This document shows, in pieces, positions 27,061 through 38,600 of a stretch of 64,000 nucleotides of DNA. The translations under genes and the position numbers were made by a program. Numbering within the stretch: the first letter of the stretch is position 1; every line of letters begins with the position of its first letter. Under the pieces are notes generated by a model. It did not search any database. It was not told the origin of the DNA and saw only the letters and a program-made list of their open reading frames with translations. Source of the DNA: Quercus robur (taxonomy: Eukaryota; Streptophyta; Magnoliopsida; Fagales; Fagaceae); assembly GCF_932294415.1 (NCBI RefSeq), contig NC_065541.1, positions 55,344,290 to 55,408,289 of the forward strand, written 5' to 3'.

Positions 27061-29125
27061 AACCGTGCACTAGTTGTATTCTGACCAAAGGTACGCCACC
27101 AGTGCCTCTCCATTTCCACACCTTTGGATTTGACTACCCCTCATATCTGACGGTTGCAATCACTTGAAGCGTAATCGATCTTGTTTGGCTCTTCATTTAT
27201 CCAAACATTTACAACGACAAAAGTTCCATTTTTTTGCTTTAGTAGTTGTTTTGCCGAGTGATTTGTTCTAGCTCTTCAGAATGCAACTTGACCTCTACTT
27301 TGCTTTATTTTTATCTTCTTTTTGAAAATATTAATGTCTTTATTTCTTCTTTGTTTTTCTCATTTCTCTTTTTTTTTTTTTTTTTTTTCCTTTTTAAGTG
27401 TGCTCACTTACATTTCATCACTTCTAAAATACACATACCTACTTATTTGGTACGCGAAGAACCTTATAGTTTAACTTGCTGTTATCTCTTGATCTTTTCA
27501 AATAAAACATTCAGAATTCAAATCTCATTTTCCCATCTCATTTGGTACAATAGCAAAGTCATTAATGCATCCAAGTTGGGTGTTCTCATGAACCAACAGA
27601 CCCAGAAACAGTCCATTGGGTTCTAATAAATAAAAAATAAATAAAAATTTGTTCAATATTGGTCTCAAGTGGTGTCTGAAGGAGATGCTTTTAGACATAG
27701 AACCTTTCATTCCATGTTTTTGCATGCATCCAGATTGGGTGTTTTCTATGGTTGGAGAACTCACAAAGGGATTCACACGAGTTGCATCAATGGGCAATCA
27801 GAAGAAGAAATTAAATTATGATTACAGATTTGCAAATTAATTTATTTTAACGCATTAATGTGGCCTTCGCGACAAATATTCAGTATTTCCAATAGTACTC
27901 CCTCATCTCACGAGTTGGGACCCAACATCACATAATAAGAGATCTCACTAATTAAATTCATAATGTGATTTATAGTTTTTAAAAGTGGAGGGGGTATTAT
28001 GAAATTGTAATTTAAGAGTACTAAATTCAGAAGTGATGCACCTCCTAATATTTTCTATATTTTAAAAATTGTTTATAAAGAAAAACACAGATCAAAAGAG
28101 TCATGGGTTGCTAAACCAAATTAATTTTTCAACAAAGCAACTTGAAATTAAATTACCAAAAAAAAAGGCTCATGGTTTATACCCAACCTCAGATTAGGTC
28201 CCAGCTTTTTTTTTTTTTTTCACCTTTATTCTTATTTAATATTTATTTCTATAATTTTAGGTAGTAAAATAAAGTTCACCAAGCTCAAGGTTAAAGTTAT
28301 TTGAACAGTTTGAAATTTGAATTTATATATCATCCTACTAATTAATGCAGAAAAGAACTAAATTTTATCAATCCTAACACATAAAATAGAGTCGAATCCT
28401 CATGGACTAGCCCCTTTAATTTGGCCTCATTTTTTTTTCCTAAGATAGAAGTTTTATTTTAACCTAATTTAAGTGTAAATGCATAAAATCCACAAGACAT
28501 CATGACGTGTTTTCCATTCACATTAGATCCAATCTTCAAGCGACAAGATTTGCATAAAATTACTTGACACTTCTTCTTTTTTTTCCTTTGGGTATCCTCA
28601 TGGAAAAATAAAAGGACAATGATAGAAAGAAATGGTAAAACTTCATGCTTAAATGATGCAAAATATATAAGATTATAAGATTAGTGATCTTGTTCAAAAA
28701 AAAAAAAAACCTAATTCTATAAATGTTATACTGACTCTTTAGATGTTATACTTTAGGTTTCTCAATTAAATTGAATCATGTGATTGCATTAATTTGAACT
28801 CAAGAAGATTTATTAGGGTAAAAAAAAAGGGTTCAACATAAAGTAACGCTTTATTTGTTTTGTTGGAAAACCTTATATAAAGATAGTTTTTCACATTTTT
28901 CAATATTTGGTAACATAAAAATAAAATAATAATAAAATAAAAATGTCAACTAAAAATTATCTTTAGTCAACAAAAAACTCTTATAAAAATAAGGTTTATT
29001 TTCTATAGGTTATTTTCCATTATTCTCAAAATAAAGTCAAGAACTTTTATTCTTAAAGAATTTTTTATTCTTTCCCTCTCTTGTGCTTGTTTCTCAAAAA
29101 AAAAAGAGGTAAATTAGAATTGACA

Positions 29126-29695
29126 CTAATTTTTCCCCGAAAGGCGATTCGAGATGATCAATGCTATTTGACAAAGTTCATAAGACTCCTTATTTTGTTC
29201 TGAGAGAGAGAGAGTTGATGCTGCTGCTACGTTTACTGCAACTGGTGGTGGGTTTTCGCAATCAGAAACATCATCAAGGCAAGCTGATGTTGCTACGCCT
29301 ACTCCACCATAGTCACCAGCTTTCAATCTTTCATTTGCATAGTCAACTTTATCATTGGCATCATCATAGGACTCTACACATTGTGTGTACTGTTTTTTGA
29401 GTGTAGGGTCAGTTACAAGACCAACTTGTGACTTGACAAAGTTGTAAGTTGCATCGACAGTGGTTTTGGCCAACTTGATTGATATTCCGGCGAGGCCAAG
29501 GAGGTCGGTTGTGGCCGTCTGGGGATCGGAATTTAAGGATTTTAAGCAGAAAGATGAGTCTTTACTCTTGGAGCAAATATCATTAAGCACATCTTGACCT
29601 ATTGATTGTGCAGGGCTAATGCATGATAGGGTTATTGCTAGTAGAAGAGAAATGAACAAGCAAGAGGCAGAAAAAGAAGGAACTGTTTGTTTCAT
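29126..29695 (-). CDS. Pectin methylesterase / invertase inhibitor-domain protein, single exon
   Basis: A secreted inhibitor, 189 residues, a typical length for free-standing PMEIs. Residues 1-31 form a signal peptide (hydrophobic FISLLLAITLSC). The mature four-helix domain starts near 35 with Cys41 and Cys50, the first hairpin disulfide. Cys106 (YTQCVESYDDA) and Cys146 (SACLDDVSDCE) would form the second. Cys139 is an extra cysteine common in the SACLDD subgroup. Family members bind pectin methylesterase or acid invertase in the apoplast or vacuole; sequence alone does not tell which. A TATA box (TATATAA on the minus strand) lies at 29770-29776, about 75 bp before the start codon. The gene is intronless and intact. 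Its neighbours in the window include GAE, another pectin gene. Confidence 0.93.
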   Translation of the reverse strand: MKQTVPSFSASCLFISLLLAITLSCISPAQSIGQDVLNDICSKSKDSSFCLKSLNSDPQTATTDLLGLAGISIKLAKTTVDATYNFVKSQVGLVTDPTLKKQYTQCVESYDDANDKVDYANERLKAGDYGGVGVATSACLDDVSDCENPPPVAVNVAAASTLSLSEQNKESYELCQIALIISNRLSGKN

Positions 29696-29789
29696 TTTCG
29701 TACACTACTAATTTGTCGGTTTGGTTTCTTTTGTGGAGAGTGTGGTTTAGCATGCAATTGCAACGAGACTTATATAATGTGGCTTTGTT

Positions 29790-30370
29790 TTCCTGCATTT
29801 ATTGTGCGTTGCCTAAATTTCTTTTTTCTTTTTTTGGTTAAAACTTTGCCTAAATTTCTCTCTTTAATTTTGGGAGATGTGCACTTTTTTAATTTGGCAA
29901 TTGCCAACAAATATTATATCAAAGATTCAAAATTTTATAAAGATAAAATTTAGTTACAAAATTAATTATAACTTAAAATTACAACTTTACTTAATAAAAC
30001 AAATATTATTATATATTTTTAAAATCTAATCATGGAATTATATGTTCTTTTTACACTCTTAATACACATATCAAATTTTGTGTCAATCGGATACTATTTA
30101 CTATATGATCTATAAGCTTATATTTTATGTATAATTTTAAATTACAAAAACTTGCAATTTAAACAATTTATTGATCACATAGCTATTGATCTTTAATTTT
30201 CTAGAAATTTTGTAAGCGTGAAGTATATAAGAAGAAGACATAATCCAATGGTGGATTTGTCAAAATTCACATCTAATAAAAAGATACTAAGATTGTAGGT
30301 TTATGCTACAATCAATTTTGTAATTAAATTTTGTCCAAATTACACTATTTTACTACCTTCAATATTTGTT
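29790..30370. other. PMEI upstream intergenic DNA
   Basis: Very AT-rich; nothing beyond the PMEI promoter is supported. Confidence 0.45.
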
Positions 30371-30371
30371 T

Positions 30372-30535
30372 AAGTAATGCTATAGTCACAAATTATTTTA
30401 CAAACTGTTGATATGGTCAGTTTCTTATTGGTTTTCACCTAGGCTCATCATTAACATCAATTTTTCATTTACCAATAATCACTCACCACATTAGTAGTTT
30501 GTAAAATCATTTGTAAAAAAATTTGTATCTCTAGC
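30372..30535. mobile_element. MITE, family B
   Basis: The left arm GTCACAAATTATTTTACAAAC pairs imperfectly with the right arm GTTTGTAAAATCATTTGTAA, separated by TTCTTATTGG...CCAATAATCACTC. The same layout occurs in the RPS13 intron and near 35.8, 42.9 and 51.1 kb. Non-coding. Confidence 0.6.
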
Positions 30536-30562
30536 TTTACTCTTTTTGTTTTATTTTGTTTT

Positions 30563-30906
30563 GGCAAATTACAACTTACTCACTTATAATTTGGCCAAAA
30601 TTTAAGTTGTCTACCTATAATTTGAAATTTGACATATTACCCACCCAAAGTTAGCTTATTCACATTTGTTAAAAATATGACTAAATATGTAATTTTGCTC
30701 CACCTTTATGTTCCTCTTCTCAAAAAACATAAAAATATAAGATCAAATAAGATAAAAATGCAGAACACTTGCATCATAGGATTTCAAACCAAAGGTAAGC
30801 AATTTAAATTTTAGTCAAACCTTAGGTGGGTAAAATGTTAAATTTCAAACCACAAATAGGCAATTTAAATTTCGATCAAACTACATATGGATAAGTTGTA
30901 ATTTGT
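30563..30906. mobile_element. MITE with long terminal inverted repeats (about 80 bp)
   Basis: The left end GGCAAATTACAACTTACTCA is mirrored at the right end (complement GACAAATTACAACTTATCCA). The match continues inward for roughly 80 bp at about 80 percent identity, through CCAAAATTTAAGTTG and ACCCACC words. The central loop has no coding capacity. No target duplication could be separated from the T/G-rich flanks. Confidence 0.65.
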
Positions 30907-31046
30907 CCATTTTGTTTTGTTTTGTTTTTATGAGTTATTTATTTGGAAAAAAAGATTTTGATTGGGGAATTTTCAATTTGGTCAGTATAGATTTTTTATT
31001 TTTTATTTTTTGAGAGAAATAGTGTCAATCAAGGGTGAAGGGAGGA

Positions 31047-31328
31047 GGATTTAGATCCTTTAGATTTTTTAGGGTACTCTATCAATAGATTTTCTTACAT
31101 CCTAACCACACTTTAATGATTTAATATTGGTCTAGATTCTGCCATGTCAGCATTCTACTAACAATATTCTTAAAATAATAAAATAATGTTGCAAACAAAA
31201 CAATTAAGATTATTGTTAGTGGAATGCTAACACGGCAAAATTTAGACCATTAAATCAGTAAAAAATTGTTAAAATTAAAGGAAATCTATTTGGTAGAATA
31301 CCTTAGGAAATCTAGAAGATCCGAATTC
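31047..31328. mobile_element. Foldback MITE, nearly palindromic along its full length
   Basis: The left arm has GGATTTAGATCCTTTAGATT, GGTACTCTATCAATAGATTT, GATTTAATATTGGTCTAGAT and AGCATTCTACTAACAATATT. The right arm, reverse-complemented, has the same words in the same order with scattered changes. The spacer is short. The transcript would form a hairpin of about 130 bp per arm. Confidence 0.75.
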
Positions 31329-31719
31329 GAGGGAGGGGGTGGCCCTTGACTTTTCAAAAATCCTCCATTTATTTTGTATTTTTAGTAAAATAAAGAAATA
31401 AATTTTTTATATGGACATAAATTTAAATAATGTCCCCTCTAGATTTTTACTAAAAACATGTAATGCATTTAATTTATACCATATGTAATTTAATTATGTT
31501 TATTTTTATTAAATTGACTTGTATATTTTTAGACATGTCAAGACTTACTTCTTCTTTTTTTTTTTTTTTGAGGGGGATGTCAAGACTTACTTGATGTAAA
31601 TATTTTTGCTTACATAAGAAATTATCAATCCATCACACTATAAATCTATATATGAGGTTTTCAAGATATCACAAGAGTAGGAAGTAAAATGATTTGGCCA
31701 AAGGTTAGACCACAATTTC

Positions 31720-31723
<4 letters not shown>

Positions 31724-31754
<31 letters not shown>
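31724..31754. repeat. (AT)n microsatellite
   Basis: About fifteen uninterrupted TA units. Confidence 0.95.
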
Positions 31755-31757
<3 letters not shown>

Positions 31758-32539
31758 ACTAGCCGTGCATTCAATAAAATATGATTTTATTTAAAATATA
31801 AATCATATCTCTATTTTATTTTGTATAAAAATAAGGAAAAAAAAATGATAGAGTTTTAACTTATGGTGTCACCTTATGATAATTGCACTCTTTATCATCA
31901 AACCAATGCACCAATTGGTTTTTTGATGTGGGCGAGATTTGGATTCTGGATTTCTTATTCAACCATCTAATATTTTACCAATTGAGTTTACTGGAAGCCA
32001 TAACAAATACAAAATTTGATAATAATGATTGTTATTTATAAACATTTATTATCATAGTATTCATAAATGGAATATTAAATATGAAATTTGATAATTATTA
32101 TAGTTATTAATAGGTATTTATTATACTTTCAATTTTATATGAAACTATTAAATATATAATTAATTATGATAATTATTAAGGGGAAAACTTAGATACAACA
32201 CGTTGGGTGTTGTGCATTATGATCTTCAAAGAATTTAAACATTTTTTGATAGATGCGATGTATCGTTCGCTCCATGATAATTGCTATTTATTATTAAGTT
32301 AAAACACTAATTGATTTTTGGTGTTGGTGAGGTTCAAACTTAATCTCTTATTAGATCATAAGAGATTTTGTCAATTGAACTAACTAGAATCCACTTTTTT
32401 GAATTTAAACACTTGACTGCATTGAAAACACAAATAGTATTATATTTTCTAAGGAAAATTAATGTTTAAAAATCAAGTGTTTGAATTTAATTGGGGAATG
32501 CAATGCACTGTATCTAAGTTTTATATAATTATTAATAGG

Positions 32540-33250
32540 TATTTATTTTGATTGTATTTGACAGTAATATTTTCTAAAAAATGAACCATTTCCCAAAAAA
32601 CATTTTCTAGAAAACTATCTCATTTTCTTATGTTTGGTAGCGAGCTCAGAATGAGTTGAAAAACTATTTATTGACTTCTCTTATTTAGCTTTACATTAGA
32701 TATAATTATTTTCCTTATTTAGTTTTGTGTGAGATAGAGTTGTTTTCTATAAAATTTTAGTGGAAAACAACTTTATCTCATGCCAAGCTAAATAAGGAAT
32801 ATTAAAAGATAGTTTTCCTTAACAAAAGAAAATGTAGAAAACTATCTTCACATAAGATTTTTCATTAGAACAAACAGAGCGTTAAAGAAAATAAGATATA
32901 TCAAGATTCTAATTTAGGGGTTTAAGCATATAATAGAGCCTAAAATCAACTGAAATACTAATGCTTCATTTATTTCGACATTAATATTTTCTAAAGAGAA
33001 GTTATTTTTCAAGAAGTATATTTTTGGAAAACTATCTCATTCTAGATTCTACTATGTTTGGTAGTGACTTTAAAATGAGATAGAGTTGTTTTCAACAATT
33101 TTTATATTATCTCTTAACTTCTTTTATTTAGAGTGTCGTAAGATAAAGTTGTATTTCGAAAAATTTTAGCAAAAATAAATCTTTAAAAAAAGTCATATTT
33201 TTAATAAGGTTTTTCGTAGACAAAATATAATTTTTAGTTGACTTATTTCT
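32540..33250. repeat. Two neighbouring copies of a dispersed AT-rich element (family C)
   Basis: Segments at about 32540-32885 and 32955-33250 share AATATTTTCTAAA, GAAAACTATCTCATT, CTATGTTTGGTAG-like and GAGATAGAGTTGTTTTC words in the same order. The first copy ends GAACAAACAGAGCGTT. A third, more diverged relative lies near 28850-29060. No coding frame. They resemble MITEs, but termini and target duplications are not clear. Confidence 0.5.
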
Positions 33251-33304
33251 TTTTAGTTGACGTGTAAAAGCGTGAGGGATCAAAAGTTTATGTGACAATA
33301 TATA

Positions 33305-33553
33305 GTGACTGTTTGGATTCAGCTTCTGGCGTCCACATTTAGTTTTCCATGCGTTTCAGCTCTTTTTTTTTTTTTTTAGCCGCACTTGTTGACTTTTTGT
33401 CCGTGAACAGTGCATTCTTGCACTCTTTTTAACAATTTTTTCATTAAAAATGGGTCCCACGGCACTATTCAGACATTTAAAAATTATTTTGCTACAGTGT
33501 TTTCAATTTTCAGTTTTCAGTTTCAGTAAAATAAGTTCTATCCAAACAGACCC
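33305..33553 (-). mobile_element. MITE, family A, inverted copy
   Basis: The termini GTGACTGTTTGGAT and, complemented from the other end, GGGTCTGTTTGGAT match at 11 of 14 bases. Both sides are flanked by ATA (33302-33304 and 33554-33556), consistent with a 3-bp target duplication. The sequence is the reverse complement of the copy at 53805-54058 over most of its length. Confidence 0.75.
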
Positions 33554-34303
33554 ATAATGAGATCACTAAAAAATCATACATCTTCGGTTTTACATATTAT
33601 AAATATCCATGATATGGTTTTGAATAAAAAAATTAAGGACCAAAAGAATGATTATATATATTATCTCTTTGAATATATTCCAATTTTGTAATGTATTTTT
33701 TATAATATAATTTTATAAGATATGGTTAAAAATCTTAACACAAACATATATATATATATATATATATTTATATTTATGTTTTTAAAGTAAAATAACAAGT
33801 GAATGAAGAAGATGATGTTGTGGGTTTTAGTTAGTTTAACTTGCAAAATCTCTTGTTCTTGAGCAAGAGATCTGAAATTCAAAGTCCGCCTACACCAAAA
33901 ACCAATTGGTGTCTTGACTTGACGAGAGAGAGTGTGTGTGTGTAATAACTAATATCCTTCTTGTGTGGGGAAAAATGTGGATTGAACAAAGAATTTACAT
34001 GGACTGAAAAATAAAAAGTCATATGGATTGGCCTTTTTTTGATGAAACCTCAACACCTTTGAATCTTTGATGGACCTCTCACCGTGTTGGTGATGTTCAG
34101 ATCAATTTCGTTCATGTGTTCTTCTCAACCATTGAAATCTTAGCTTAAAAAGTTGAAGGTTGAAACTTGTAAAAATTCCAAAGTGGAAGGGCAAGTTTAG
34201 CTTGGGATAAGAAAAGGGAAGAGATTAGTACTGTTAAGTTAAATTGGAAAGTTGAAAAGATGGGAAAGCGTTAAACGCTACTAAGAAGAAAAAGAAATGT
34301 GAG

Positions 34304-35348
34304 TAGGGGTGTCAATTCAGGTTAGCGTGTCGGGTTCGTGTCATGTCGAAGTAGGGGTATTCAACTAAATGACTCAACCCTAACCCAACCAATTTAATAA
34401 TCGTGTCATGATCCTTCAACCCTAATCCGATCTGTTAATAAGGCAGATTGACCTGACCTGACCCAACCCATTTGACACGATCAATAAACGAGTCGTGTTG
34501 GGTTGACAAGAACGTAACACAACCCATTTCAACTTGCATAATATTAAATATAACATCCATCTAGAAATATTTTTTTTTTTACATCCCAAAAAACAGTGCA
34601 TACACTTCAAGTCTTCAACCCGCATTCAAAATAATATAGTTTAACAAAAATATAACATTCATCTAGAAATAAGTTTTTTATACTCCAAAAGAAGTGCATA
34701 CACTTCAACTCAAATTTAAAATAACAAAGTTTAACAAAAATAAAATAACATAGTTCAACAAAAATATAATATCCTTGGAACTTGCCAAATGGTAAGTATC
34801 AATATTGAAAGAATTTGAGCAAACAGTAGACTAATCCTGACTATAACCACGATTATCATCCATAGATTCTTTGTTGATGTCCAAATTCATAACATCTTCC
34901 ACAATCTCATCCAATTTCATTTGTGCAAGTTCTATGCCCAAAAAAAAAAAAAAAAAAGTATTAGCAGTTCTAGGGTCTGTAAAGTTTCAATTTCCAATTA
35001 TATCCCTTGTAAATTTTTGTAATTACTCAATTTTCTTTTTAAATTTCTAATATATGTTGGATATAAAAGGTATTTGACAAATCTAAAATAAAATAAATAT
35101 TTATTTGTTATACGAGTTAAACGGGTTATGTTAAGTGGGTCATTTCAGATTGACACACATAAATTGGCATGTCAAACATGTCTATTGCAGGTTACGTGGA
35201 TTAACCCGCTTATGACACGTGTCTTATCGTGTCACTTTCGGATTGATCCGTTTATGACCCAAACTCATTAAGTCCCAACCCTAACCCAAAAAATCCCGTG
35301 TCAGGTTCGTGTCATGTTCACGGGTTGGGTCAAACATTGACACCCCTA
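34304..35348. mobile_element. Non-autonomous hAT element
   Basis: The ends are perfect inverted repeats TAGGGGTGTCAAT / ATTGACACCCCTA. They are flanked by AATGTGAG (34296-34303) and AATGCGAG (35349-35356), an 8-bp target duplication with one mismatch, which is the hAT signature. The subterminal regions carry repeated ACCCAACCC, CGTGTC and CGGGTT words. The interior has an approximately 100-bp tandem duplication around CATCTAGAAATA and GTGCATACACTTCAA (about 34550-34760). There is no transposase frame in 1045 bp, so it would depend on an autonomous partner. Confidence 0.85.
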
Positions 35349-35764
35349 AATGCGAGGATGGTTCATGGTTGAATTCAATTAGTAAGTTTTAATACTGGGA
35401 GAGGAAGAGATAAAAATGAAAGACATAGAATAGGAAAAGAGTTTAATTGCCAATGAGTTGGATTTAATGTGGAAACATTAGCCAGTTGTATTGTTGGGCT
35501 TATGAGGATTCCAAAATCCAAATGCAAAACGTTTCAGCCTTTGTTGAAGTGGACCAAATGAACCAAAATGGACAAAAGTGAACCGAATGGACCAAACTAG
35601 ACCGAAGTGAATTGAAATGGACTGAAGTGAGCTGAAATAGACCAAAATGTTACACTGATGTAGTTAAACAGAATGTAGTAACAATAAATACTACACTTCA
35701 ACTTTTAGATATTATGTAGATGGCCAAAGGAAAAAAATAAGTAATGTTTTGGTTATTATAATAT

Positions 35765-35925
35765 GTATGCTATTTACATAATAGTTTTCACAATAAATTT
35801 CATACTTCCTGAGTTGGCAAATTACTATTAATTCTCACATGAGCTTACTACAGATATTACTTAATTATCCACCAATAACAACTTACCACCTCAGACAATC
35901 ATAAAATTTATTGTGCCTCTAAACT
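35765..35925. mobile_element. MITE, family B
   Basis: ATAGTTTTCACAATAAATTT at the left and AAATTTATTGTGCC at the right are inverted. The centre has ACTATTAATTCTCA and CCAATAACAACTTACC. Same family as the copy at 42875-43035. Confidence 0.55.
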
Positions 35926-35987
35926 TATTAAATTTCATAATTTCACTCCAAAGCTTTGAGAATTAGGATCATATAATAATTGTTCTC

Positions 35988-36031
<44 letters not shown>

Positions 36032-36033
36032 TA
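35988..36033. repeat. (TTA)n microsatellite
   Basis: About fifteen TTA units without interruption. Confidence 0.95.
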
Positions 36034-36579
36034 CAATGAAATTTGAACTCGTGACATCATTTTTTTTATAGGAGTGCTAATTGAAACTCACAAGAGATTG
36101 TACTTCACTTATAGGAGTGTTAAACGTTATTGCATAACAGAAGTGTCCAACTACAATTCGCTATCTCCATATGATCTGGTTTATTTGTTATGCATCTTTT
36201 ACTTTGTCATGAAGGGGAAGAATAATTTTAGCATTATATAGGAACTTAGACTAATTTGGTTATTAGTATTGCAAGATAAAGAAATTTCACATTGGTGATA
36301 GATGAGATGTTAGTGGCCCAAGTTCACTAGTTTACTTCTTTTGGAACTAGGTTTTCTGACCATAGTGACAAATAATTCTGTACAGATACTAGAAGTGGAA
36401 CCAGGTTTCCACATATGGGTGAGTTTGGTTCACCTTTTCAAACTATGCTTTTTTTTTTTTTTAAGTGACGGTTTTAAAAAGTGTGGTATGAAATTGGGCT
36501 TTTTTTTAAAAGCAAAGTGTTTGGTAAAAACTATCAAAAAGTGCTTTTAGAAAAAGTTGAGTGTTTGGCTAATACTTAT

Positions 36580-36594
36580 AAAAGTGGTAGTTTG
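36580..36594. repeat. LINE target-site duplication, 5' copy
   Basis: AAAAGTGGTAGTTTG, identical to 42803-42817. Joining the outer flanks restores an uninterrupted host sequence (CTTAT-AAAAGTGGTAGTTTG-AGTTG). Confidence 0.95.
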
Positions 36595-36596
36595 GG

Positions 36597-38600
36597 ATGG
36601 AGATAATGTCTAGGAAACAGAGTTCTAGCGAGGAAGAGGAAGAACTGAATAGGAATGTGAAGAAGTTCAAGGATAGCAGTGGACAAACGGCCTTCTCCCA
36701 ACCCCGTATGGTAGTTAGCTACAGAGACAGCTTGGTTGGAGAAATACCAGGAGCATATGTTAAAGCCTTCCAGTTTGCGGAGTCTAGGGAAGAAGAAGAT
36801 GACTCTGATGATGAGCTTGAAGATCTCACGGAGGGCATGGCTAATGTTGAACTTTCAAAAGAGACAAAGGCCAGGATAAGGGAGCCATGGTCCAAAGCCT
36901 TGATAGTGAAAGTGTATGGTAGAACGGTGGGTTTCAACTACCTCACTTTCAAGATCAATACTTTATGGAAGCCATCGGCAAGAATGGATTGTGTGAATTT
37001 ATGGAAAGACCACTTCCTTATCAAGTTTAGTAGTGATGACAACTATGACAAGGTGTTGAAAGGAGGTCTGTGGTTTGTGGGAGAACACTTTTTAGCTATT
37101 AAGCCATGGGAGCCTTATTTCAAAGCTTCAGAGGCTACTCTCTCATCTGTAGCAATGTGGGTTAGACTCCCAGAGCTTCCTATAGAATTTTATGATTTAG
37201 CAATCTTAAAGGATATTGGTAGGGCAATAGGTCCAGTGTTAAGAATTGATTCTTTTACAGCCACTGGTACTAGAGGAAGCTATGCCAGATTATGTGTCCA
37301 AGTTGATCTGGAGAAACCTCTTATTAACATTGTGAGAGGGGGCGGATTAAAGCAGAAGGTATTGTATGAAGGCATTGGCTCATTATGCTTTTGTTGTGGT
37401 AGGCTTGGCCATAAGCAAGAGACCTGTAGCTACATGGTGAAACCGAAGGTTATGGAAGTTAAGGAGGTTGGAGAAACTAGTTCCATGCAAAGGAGCAATC
37501 AGGTGGTTGACAAACTAGATCCCAATTTTGGTGCATGGATGTTAGTAACGAGGAAAAAGCATATAGTCCAAAATGGACGAGCGCGTGAAACTAATACTCC
37601 TAGCCAGCAAGGAGAAAAGTTAGTGAAAAGCAATTTGACAAAATCAAGTCAAGGGTTGGGACCCAATGCCTCTGACAATCACGTGAACAACTCTAAAATT
37701 AATTCCAATATAGAGAAAGAAGGTGGGCAAGCCGAGGTGATTAGAAAGGAAATTTTTTTGCACACGCAAAAGGATACGTTAGAAAATCTTGGGGAACAGA
37801 TGGATGTATGCGCTGCAGCTTCGAGCATTGAGAAAAGTGGGGCTAATGTGATGGCTACTAGCTATTCTAAGCCTCCAACGGACAAGAAGCTTGCCAAAGC
37901 TAAAAAGACAAAAGCTTTCAAAAGAGCTAGTCAAAACACAGGGAGAAAAGCAACTACAACACGAAGAGCTTCTGACTACCTTGTGAGCTCTGAGAATGGA
38001 GATTCATTACCTGGTACCCCAAACTCTACTCCGGACAGGGTGGGCAATGAAACACCAAAATCAAGTAACACCCATACCAGACGAAATTATAGCACAAATC
38101 TGAGCTTCCCCGACGGATACCATAGGGTGGCTCGAGGAGGATTTAAAGAAGGCTTGGAAGAATTTGTTTCCCATCACTCAGACCAGTCTAAGGGAAGGAG
38201 ACCTTGCCTTGGAGCATCCAGCGTGGCGAACAACTCCCAATCAGTGGTGGAAGTTCCTTTCAAATATCCCCCTGATTACGGAGATAGATGCAGAGACCTT
38301 GAACAAGTAAAGGAGGCCATTGGTGGTGCCTCACTTGGACGAATCGGGGTGGTTGGTTCAGGAGAGGAAAGTGGTAGATATCAGAGGGGCAGTGTCGTTC
38401 CACATGGGGAATTTTCTGACGATGAAGCTATTTCAACTCCTAACCTCAGTGCAAAGGTGCGACCTCCTAGTGTGTTGCAAAGAGGACATAATGGGTATAT
38501 TGAAGTACCTGATGGTGTGGATGCCGAATTGGGTAGCTTCCAAAGACATACTGAGGCGATTGGGATGGAGCATGATGGAGACAACAAGGATGATGCCTAA
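36597..38600 (+). CDS. LINE ORF1: DUF4283 and zinc-knuckle nucleic acid binding protein
   Basis: 667 codons, uninterrupted. Residues 1-90 are acidic and charged (SSSEEEEEL, REEEDDSDDELED). Residues about 95-190 match the DUF4283 type found in plant LINE ORF1 proteins, with LWKDHFLIKFSSDDNYDKVL and GGLWFVGEHFLAIKPWEP. The knuckle CFCCGRLGHKQETC at 264-277 is CX2CX4HX4C. The rest is a low-complexity, basic and Ser/Thr-rich tail. The protein is expected to coat the LINE RNA. The next in-frame Met (residue 4, MSRKQ) could also be the start. The stop overlaps the ORF2 start by a few bases. Confidence 0.88.
   Translation: MEIMSRKQSSSEEEEELNRNVKKFKDSSGQTAFSQPRMVVSYRDSLVGEIPGAYVKAFQFAESREEEDDSDDELEDLTEGMANVELSKETKARIREPWSKALIVKVYGRTVGFNYLTFKINTLWKPSARMDCVNLWKDHFLIKFSSDDNYDKVLKGGLWFVGEHFLAIKPWEPYFKASEATLSSVAMWVRLPELPIEFYDLAILKDIGRAIGPVLRIDSFTATGTRGSYARLCVQVDLEKPLINIVRGGGLKQKVLYEGIGSLCFCCGRLGHKQETCSYMVKPKVMEVKEVGETSSMQRSNQVVDKLDPNFGAWMLVTRKKHIVQNGRARETNTPSQQGEKLVKSNLTKSSQGLGPNASDNHVNNSKINSNIEKEGGQAEVIRKEIFLHTQKDTLENLGEQMDVCAAASSIEKSGANVMATSYSKPPTDKKLAKAKKTKAFKRASQNTGRKATTTRRASDYLVSSENGDSLPGTPNSTPDRVGNETPKSSNTHTRRNYSTNLSFPDGYHRVARGGFKEGLEEFVSHHSDQSKGRRPCLGASSVANNSQSVVEVPFKYPPDYGDRCRDLEQVKEAIGGASLGRIGVVGSGEESGRYQRGSVVPHGEFSDDEAISTPNLSAKVRPPSVLQRGHNGYIEVPDGVDAELGSFQRHTEAIGMEHDGDNKDDA

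Larger units (their letters stand above)
24719..29125. other. Long intergenic region between the glycosyltransferase and PMEI genes
   Basis: No gene is supported. It contains a CT microsatellite (24939-24964), an alternating repeat near 26.45 kb, an unexplained GC-richer patch near 26.9 kb and, at about 28850-29060, a diverged relative of the repeats at 32.5-33.25 kb (GCTTTATTTGTTTTG ends). Confidence 0.5.

Noticed and set aside
36430-36579. Start of a MITE (GGGTGAGTTTGGTTCA) into which the LINE inserted
   Set aside because: No matching right terminus could be found beyond the LINE, so the host element remains unproven.
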